DNA of 64,000 nucleotides from Pezicula radicicola. Taxonomy: Eukaryota > Ascomycota > Leotiomycetes > Helotiales > Dermateaceae. The notes beneath the pieces were generated by a model. The model saw nothing but the letters and a program-made list of their open reading frames with translations. It was not told the origin of the DNA and ran no database searches. Shown here one piece after another: positions 58,747 to 64,000 of this stretch (positions within the stretch are counted from its first letter, which is position 1; every line of letters starts with the position of its first letter). A program made the position numbers and the translations under genes. The stretch covers positions 954,549 through 1,018,548 of the forward strand of contig PDUO01000022.1 in the NCBI GenBank assembly GCA_003008705.1, written 5' to 3'.

Positions 58747-60872
58747 TTAAGTATTATAATCATTCATAAATCCCCAAAAGCTATCATTGCGAAAATCGCC
58801 ATTAAACTGCCATATCTCTGTCCCACATGTTCCATTAGGATCGAATAGTCCACCTCCCCCTTTATTCGCGAATTGCAGTTCCACACACTTTGTTTCGCCT
58901 ATTGTAGAGAGATCATGGTAAAGTAAGTCGTTTATTGGTTGTGGTGGAGCTATGGTCGAGAAGTCAAAATTCGGGTGCATAGTCACACTGCTCGAGAACG
59001 ACTCCATTGCGGATCCAGGCGTTCGTAGTAGAGCTTTCTTTAATCGGACGTAGATTGCTTTTGAGACGCCCAGGGCAGCTTTGGCCATAGCGTTTTGATC
59101 TCCCATCACATGGAAACGCTCCATTGCCCATTCAAAATGTTGGAGAGCATCATCCAGGTCATCTCTGTTTTCAAAGGGATATAGAATGTATATTGCAGCT
59201 ACAACAATAATAGCATCGAATGTACGTAGCACCAGACAGAACATCTTGTAACGCGTTGAGGCAAGGAGATTGAACAATGTTCGTTGGGCACCTAGAATTT
59301 CAAGGCCAGCTTTCAATGCTAGAGTTCTGCTAGAAGAGTTTGTGAATATATATGGGCGGTGGAGAGCCATAATCGTGAATGCGGCGTTGTTCTGGAGGTG
59401 GGAACGAGCGTGCGCTAGCCAGTGGCAATCGGGGTGATCATCGAATGTTGTATCTGGGTTGTGTACTCGGAAGTACGGGGGGCAGTATAGTGAGATTTGG
59501 TTGATTTGTACATGCATTTTCTCAACCTTTGCAAAATTGTTTTGGTGGGGGTCCTCCTTTTGTAGGATGGAAATATCCCACAGAGGAGCACATAGCTCGG
59601 ATGTCCAGAGAAGAGTAGATAGAGGTGTTGGTGGATCGGACTCAGTGCGTGGGGCAGGCGCTACTTCTCGGCGATTTTTGGGAATAGGGGCATCAATAGG
59701 AAAGGGGGGTCTTTCATCTCGACGATCGATTGTGGTTGGACGTCCAAGGAGCATAGCCATATCAATATCCCACCACGAGAGTATCAACCAGACTCTCCTC
59801 CTCAGCTGGTCAAGCCACCGATTCTCCAAGACGTTCTCTAGTTTCTCGTTAGGCTTCTCGTATTCTATCATACTTCTCTGCAGACCTATCTCCTGAGCAT
59901 CCCTGATTGTTTGTGACAGAGAATGTCAACTCTCAGGCACCATCCCGTAATTTTTGAGGAAAGATGTGCGCAGAAAGCCTGCCTGAACAGTAATCAAAGT
60001 GGCGTGCCGCTTCCCCAGTAGAGCCATAATTGAATTCCCAGACTGACTATACTCACTTGCTACATCATCAAATGACATACCAACAGCATATTTCAAAGAG
60101 TCTAGGGTGGGGTCGTACTCTAGTGGTTGGAACTGGAGAGCAAGAGCTAGGCACTGAAAGAGAAGTGCGGGAAAGAACTGCATATCCCCAGATAGGCTAA
60201 GCGGTCCGTTATTGAGGGTAGAAAAGGACAAACTGTTCCAGTCCCTGAGATGATCTCGGAAGATGCCCTCATCTAATGGGTAATATTGATGATTAACTTC
60301 CTGGAAGAAGGTTTTAACCAGGTTTTCAACAATTAGCTTTGAAGGCAGCTGCCGAATCAAACTCTTATATTTCTCTCGTATCCCGCTATTATCTATTGCC
60401 GTCAACGTAAACTTCGACAAACAGGGACGCGGATCCATCTCGTGGCTCCAGATATTTGTGAAAATCCCAAGCGTCGTGTGGTTACTACCATTAGGCTTCA
60501 CAAAGCCAAATGCGCTGACCTGAGCTATGGATTCCGACTCGACCCCAAATGATCCTCCATCATCCGACGATGTATTTGCGCTCTCTTCCAGCAATTGCTG
60601 CTTCCTGGCGGATTCGTTCTCGTAGTGGCATGCTGATTGCTTATTTCGAACAACACAATTGGAGCAAGGAAATGAGCGATCGCACTAAATATCATTAGCA
60701 CTAGAAACAGCAGGACTCTGTACTTTCGCACCTTTTGCTTCCGCCGACTGCATTCTGTACATGAGAATACTTTCCTGTTCCTCTTGCGACGGGGCTTCAA
60801 CAGACTGCAAGGCCTCGGTGTTTGTTCTGTTTGAGGTGCTGTCTTATCTTCCGCCATCTTGATCTCTGTCAT
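58747..60872 (-). pseudogene. Zn2Cys6 transcription factor with one in-frame TGA
   Basis: Exons 60872..60732 and 60684..58747 give about 691 residues in one frame with a single TGA at 59928..59926. Splicing restores the zinc cluster: FSCTECSRRKQK joined to CDRSFPCSNCVVRNKQSAC, six cysteines with normal spacing. The middle has the Fungal_trans regulatory domain (VKTFFQEVNHQYYPLDE; RRRVWLILSWWDIDMAMLLG). The TGA sits between NYGMVPES and HSLSQTIRDAQEIGLQ, exactly where the domain normally has a Trp (AWHxLGxAIRxAxxLGLH). A TGG-to-TGA change is thus the simplest explanation. The frame after it is open for 392 codons, so decay is recent, or the base is a sequencing error, or the stop is read through. 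As written the product would lose more than half of the protein. The start could also be ATG 60857. Confidence 0.75.
59926..59928 (-). other. In-frame TGA replacing conserved Trp codon
   Basis: Nonsense codon in an otherwise intact regulator gene, in the conserved Fungal_trans core. The flanking codons on both sides translate to family-like sequence in the same frame. Confidence 0.7.
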
Positions 60873-61861
60873 GACTTCGCATAGGACGACGAGAAGTTTC
60901 TATTGACCTGCCGTCGAGCCCCTCCCTTGAGGACTAGGTACGCCGCCCTTCACTATAGAGTAGTCGTGGTTTTGGCGGGGTCGTGGAGGGAGTACAGTAC
61001 AGTACTAATTCGGGCCAGCCTCTTGCTCTCCGCTAAACTGTGTATTAGGTGGTGTCATGGTCGAGGCTGCAAGAGTATGTTTGTGTATCGATTGTTGATA
61101 TGCCGATTAATGATGATTTTTAATTCGTCGAAAATCGCGCAGGAGGTAATGAATATAGACCTTCGAATAGGTGGTGCGGTTCCTCTAATTATTCGTTGCC
61201 TTACATTTTAGGACGACGTAAGTTACTAAGCACGCGTATACTACTACTACTTATTTATATTCTTAATTTAATAATCTAAGCTTTTATTAATTTTACTTCT
61301 TATTTTATATTAATATTATATCTTGAGATAAAATAAGACTTATACAAATAGTATACAACAACTAGGTGGGCTAAGATATATGTGAATATAATTAGACAAG
61401 AGGTAAGACCTAGTAAACACCCATTTATAAGAGGCCGCCCCTGTATAAGAAGTAGTTTATCTATATAGTCTGTTTAGACTAACTATAGTTTAACCTTAGT
61501 CCTCCTGGGCCTTCAAACTGCTAAGAACGGACTATTTACTAAAACTATCAACCTGGTTGATATGCGAACAAATTACGATTTTGAGGAATTTCGCTTAGAC
61601 TTTTGTACACATACTACATCACGGACTTAATCAGTAGGTGTGAGGATCTAACAACCTTGTTGTATCATTATTTTCAAAGCTTGCCAACTGTGCGTGGCTA
61701 GCACCTATGCATCTATACAATAATTGCTTTGTTGGTTCTATTTAAGAATATTTTTTAAAAAGGCTGTTGTTTATATGCTTTCTCTACCTCTGCGTATGCA
61801 TCATAACCATAGATCCAAGGGTGGATTTTGGGGTGAGTCCTGTGAAATTAGCTTGATGTAT
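60873..61861. other. Intergenic region between regulator and monooxygenase
   Basis: About 990 bases. The left part is the promoter of the Zn2Cys6 gene; 61220-61480 is very AT-rich and repeat-like. The right part contains the 3' UTR of the monooxygenase. Confidence 0.5.
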
Positions 61862-63324
61862 TCACATATAGTTACACATAACTGCGTACCATGTAGCACT
61901 AGTTTCTTGCAAGCCATGTCCTGGTGTCTCAAAGGACTTGCTGAGTAATTGGTCTCTCTTGACTTGCTCAATTCCATCTGGCAGATGGTGCTCTTTGCCT
62001 TGTTTAAAGGTTTCCTTGACTAGTTGATCAACTCGAGGTCGCCGAATAGTATCATACATCGTCATTGCAGCGGAGATCTGGTCCCTCCGCTGGACCTTAG
62101 AAAGCAAGGCCCCAATTGTAACACCATCTTCCAGCGAAGAATTGGCACCTTGTGCCATATAAGGCAGCATCGGATGAGCACAGTCTCCCCTAGTTATTTG
62201 TCGCTTGTCTTAGCATGCTAAATACGTTGGATGGCAGTTTGTATGGGTTGGCACTTACGCTAATAGAAAGGTGCCAGAAGCTGATTTCCAGAACGGAAGT
62301 GGTTCAACTTGAATTGGTCAGTTGACATTCCTCGATGAAATTATTCACCTACGGTAATTCAGACGCCATTTCTCAACCCTTTCCACGTGCTCCAGGAATT
62401 GAGCTAAGCTGTATAGACAATTGTTAATATAAATTCCACTATTGGTTCAATAGATTTCTCACATGGGATCCCATTCCTGGAATATTGCTTTCATTTCAGC
62501 CAGATCTCCCTCAGCCTTCATCACATCTTCTGGCAGATTATCTTTTACTAGAAGCACCAAGTTCAGCCATCGACCTCCTTTGATACTGTAACCCACTGCG
62601 TGCATCTCGTGCCCGACCCAAATATTAATGCCTGGGGTGTCCAGCCACTCTCTAAGCTTCTCATCTCGAATACTTTCTCTGTCAAGAAGGATTCTATACG
62701 CCAAATCCCCTGTGGGCTTTGGCTGTACGTTCATCCCTATCAGCTTCTGCCGAATACCCGACCAAACGCCATCCGCAGCAAGCACAATATCTCCTCTCAC
62801 CACTTCTCCTCCCTCCAGAATTACACTGACGCCGCCCACGTCTTCGTTCTGTATCCGTTCCTCGCCCCCATCCACTCCAATCACCCTACACCCAAGCCTG
62901 ACCACCACACCCAGCTCCTTTGCCTTCTCCGCCATGGCCAACTGCAAATCCGCGCGATGCAGGCACCACAGCGATGCTTTATACCGTCTTTCTAACTCGT
63001 CCGAGTACATGATTCGTTCAGCAAGCACTTCCCAGTGTACCTATGCATTCGGAAATATGCCGGAGTGGCAGTCTTGGGACCAAGAACATCGGAGAGACCC
63101 CATGCACGCAAAAGGCGCGTGCCATTGGGTGTGATTTGCAGGCCGGCTCCGACCTCACGGAAGGCTGATACTGACTCCAGGACAGTGGCTTGATGTCCGG
63201 CAAGGCGGGTAGAAATAGCGGCAGAGAGACCACAGAGGCCGCCGCCAACAATCAGAAGGTGCAGAGGCGGTTCTGGTGATGCGGGATGTAAGTCACGACC
63301 TGAATGATTGGTAGAGTTACTCAT
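61862..63324 (-). pseudogene. FAD-dependent monooxygenase (salicylate hydroxylase-like) with one apparent frameshift
   Basis: Flavoprotein aromatic hydroxylase of about 430 aa. Segments read 63324..62463, 62408..62353, 62307..62259 and 62189..61862. Present are the dinucleotide motif HLLIVGGGLCGLSAA, the DG motif VLAADGVWSGIRQKL, and across the last intron LLAGDCAHPMLPYMAQGANS with the GD-(x)-AHP FAD/ribityl motif. Such enzymes insert one oxygen into phenolic or polyketide rings using NAD(P)H. Around 63025-63035 the frame must change: FRMHRYTGK continues as VLAERIMYSDELERRY only if one base is missing from AAGTGCTTGC, and no plausible intron fixes it. It may be a real one-base loss or an assembly error. 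The gene is on the same strand as the Zn2Cys6 regulator, itself interrupted. Confidence 0.72.
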
Positions 63325-63659
63325 AGTGACGTGGAAATCGATCAAGTACACTATCGACGTCGTCTTGGTGATGCGTGCGAGACGAGACGATATACTTGGA
63401 CTAGATGTAGAAAGCAGAAGTGGGCAGGAATGCTTAGGGATCTTGAAAAATTAGAGTAGCAGTAAATCACCACTCCTAGGCTCTTTGGCGAATGCATAAC
63501 CCCATTGTCTTGTCCCCCTCCCTACCTCTGCTCACCTCTGCTCGCTTCCCCCCAAAAAAGGTTGAAAGAAAAGGGGATATTCGGTTAGCAATTTTAGGCT
63601 ATAGAATCCGGATGGCTGTTTTGGGTCAGGGTTATGTTATGCGTGCCCCCTTTTGATGG
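63325..63659. other. Promoter region of the monooxygenase gene
   Basis: About 335 bases upstream of the monooxygenase ATG. No open frame of note; a CCCCTCCCTACCTCTGCTCACC tract-like pyrimidine segment lies near 63514-63545. Confidence 0.35.
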
Positions 63660-64000
63660 TGAAAGGAAAGACAGCTCGGCGGCAAAGCTAAGAATCCATC
63701 CATCCTAGTTATGGCGGCAGAGCTAAACATCCTGGTAGTTACTTGCATGGCGGGCTACTTCGTATATATCCTGGTAATGCCGGCAGAGCCAAAAAAGGCG
63801 TCAAGCGCCAAGCGTTAAGAACATACCCTGTAGGAAGGCCTCGAAACCCAACGACCGGATTTCCGAGATCGAATACAGAGGTACTTCCTTGCAACAAACT
63901 GATCTAGAGCTAAAATATCCCAGTGATGCGAGCGGCAGAGCTAAACATCCTAGTAATGCGGACGGGAGAGCCAAACATCCACCCCGGTAAATGATGGCGG
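63660..64000 (+). repeat. Degenerate tandem array with GGCGGCAGAGCTAA core
   Basis: Units close to ATGGCGGCAGAGCTAAACAT followed by CCTAGTA recur at about 63677, 63711, 63747, 63777, 63930, 63960 and 63993, spaced about 30-36 bases, with a diverged unit at about 63901. The stretch 63800-63900 is unrelated or strongly diverged. The array runs off the window end. The same core appears in reverse orientation near 52640, 52686 and 54494. Confidence 0.65.

Overview
The window is nuclear DNA of a filamentous ascomycete (Pezizomycotina). This rests on many short introns of about 45-130 nt with GT/GC..AG ends and CTAAC-type branch sites, and on fungal-specific families: Zn2Cys6 regulators, HET domain, DUF3176, SUR7, CYP505, a LaeA-like methyltransferase, OPT transporter and GLEYA domain. 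A Leotiomycete is possible, but the sequence alone does not prove it. Most genes had to be assembled across introns; the exon coordinates given are my own splice readings.

Layout. 1-1220: 3' end of a CYP505-type fused P450/P450 reductase. 2475-5268: Zn2Cys6 regulator, whose last exon overlaps a convergent small basic protein gene (5229-5687). 8312-8901: small cupin protein. 9942-11315: decayed trypsin-like protein. 14071-16111: DUF3176 membrane protein. 16615-17720: wrecks of a NACHT/ankyrin-type C-terminus and of an APH-like kinase. 18429-20127: cytochrome P450. 22804-24071: SUR7/PalI-like membrane protein. 24994-26458: acidic coiled-coil protein of unknown role. 28304-30334: intact HET-domain protein, followed by a HET remnant at about 31.3-31.7 kb. 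32325-35308: oligopeptide transporter. 36722-38452: Git1/Pho84-like MFS carrier, divergent from a PhoD-like phosphatase (39027-40732) with two CACGTG boxes between them. 42259-44687: secreted GH16 glycosidase with Ser/Thr linker and GLEYA domain, interrupted by a 610-N assembly gap. 47083-47290: foldback repeat. 47963-50368: membrane glycosyltransferase family 2.

51219-63324 looks like an eroding metabolic neighbourhood: LaeA-like methyltransferase, SDR, alpha/beta hydrolase, then retrotransposon debris (Ty3/gypsy on +, LINE RNase H on -), then a Zn2Cys6 regulator with one in-frame TGA and a FAD monooxygenase with an apparent one-base frameshift. No backbone synthase (PKS, NRPS, terpene cyclase) is visible. 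The right edge (63.66-64.0 kb) is a degenerate tandem array built on a GGCGGCAGAGCTAA core that also occurs, inverted, at 52.6 and 54.5 kb.

The strongest functional hypothesis is the divergent MFS carrier/PhoD pair as a phosphate-starvation module. The rest is a typical accessory region: surface and cell-wall proteins, incompatibility-type genes alive and dead, and mobile-element relics. I found no rRNA, CRISPR or confident tRNA gene.
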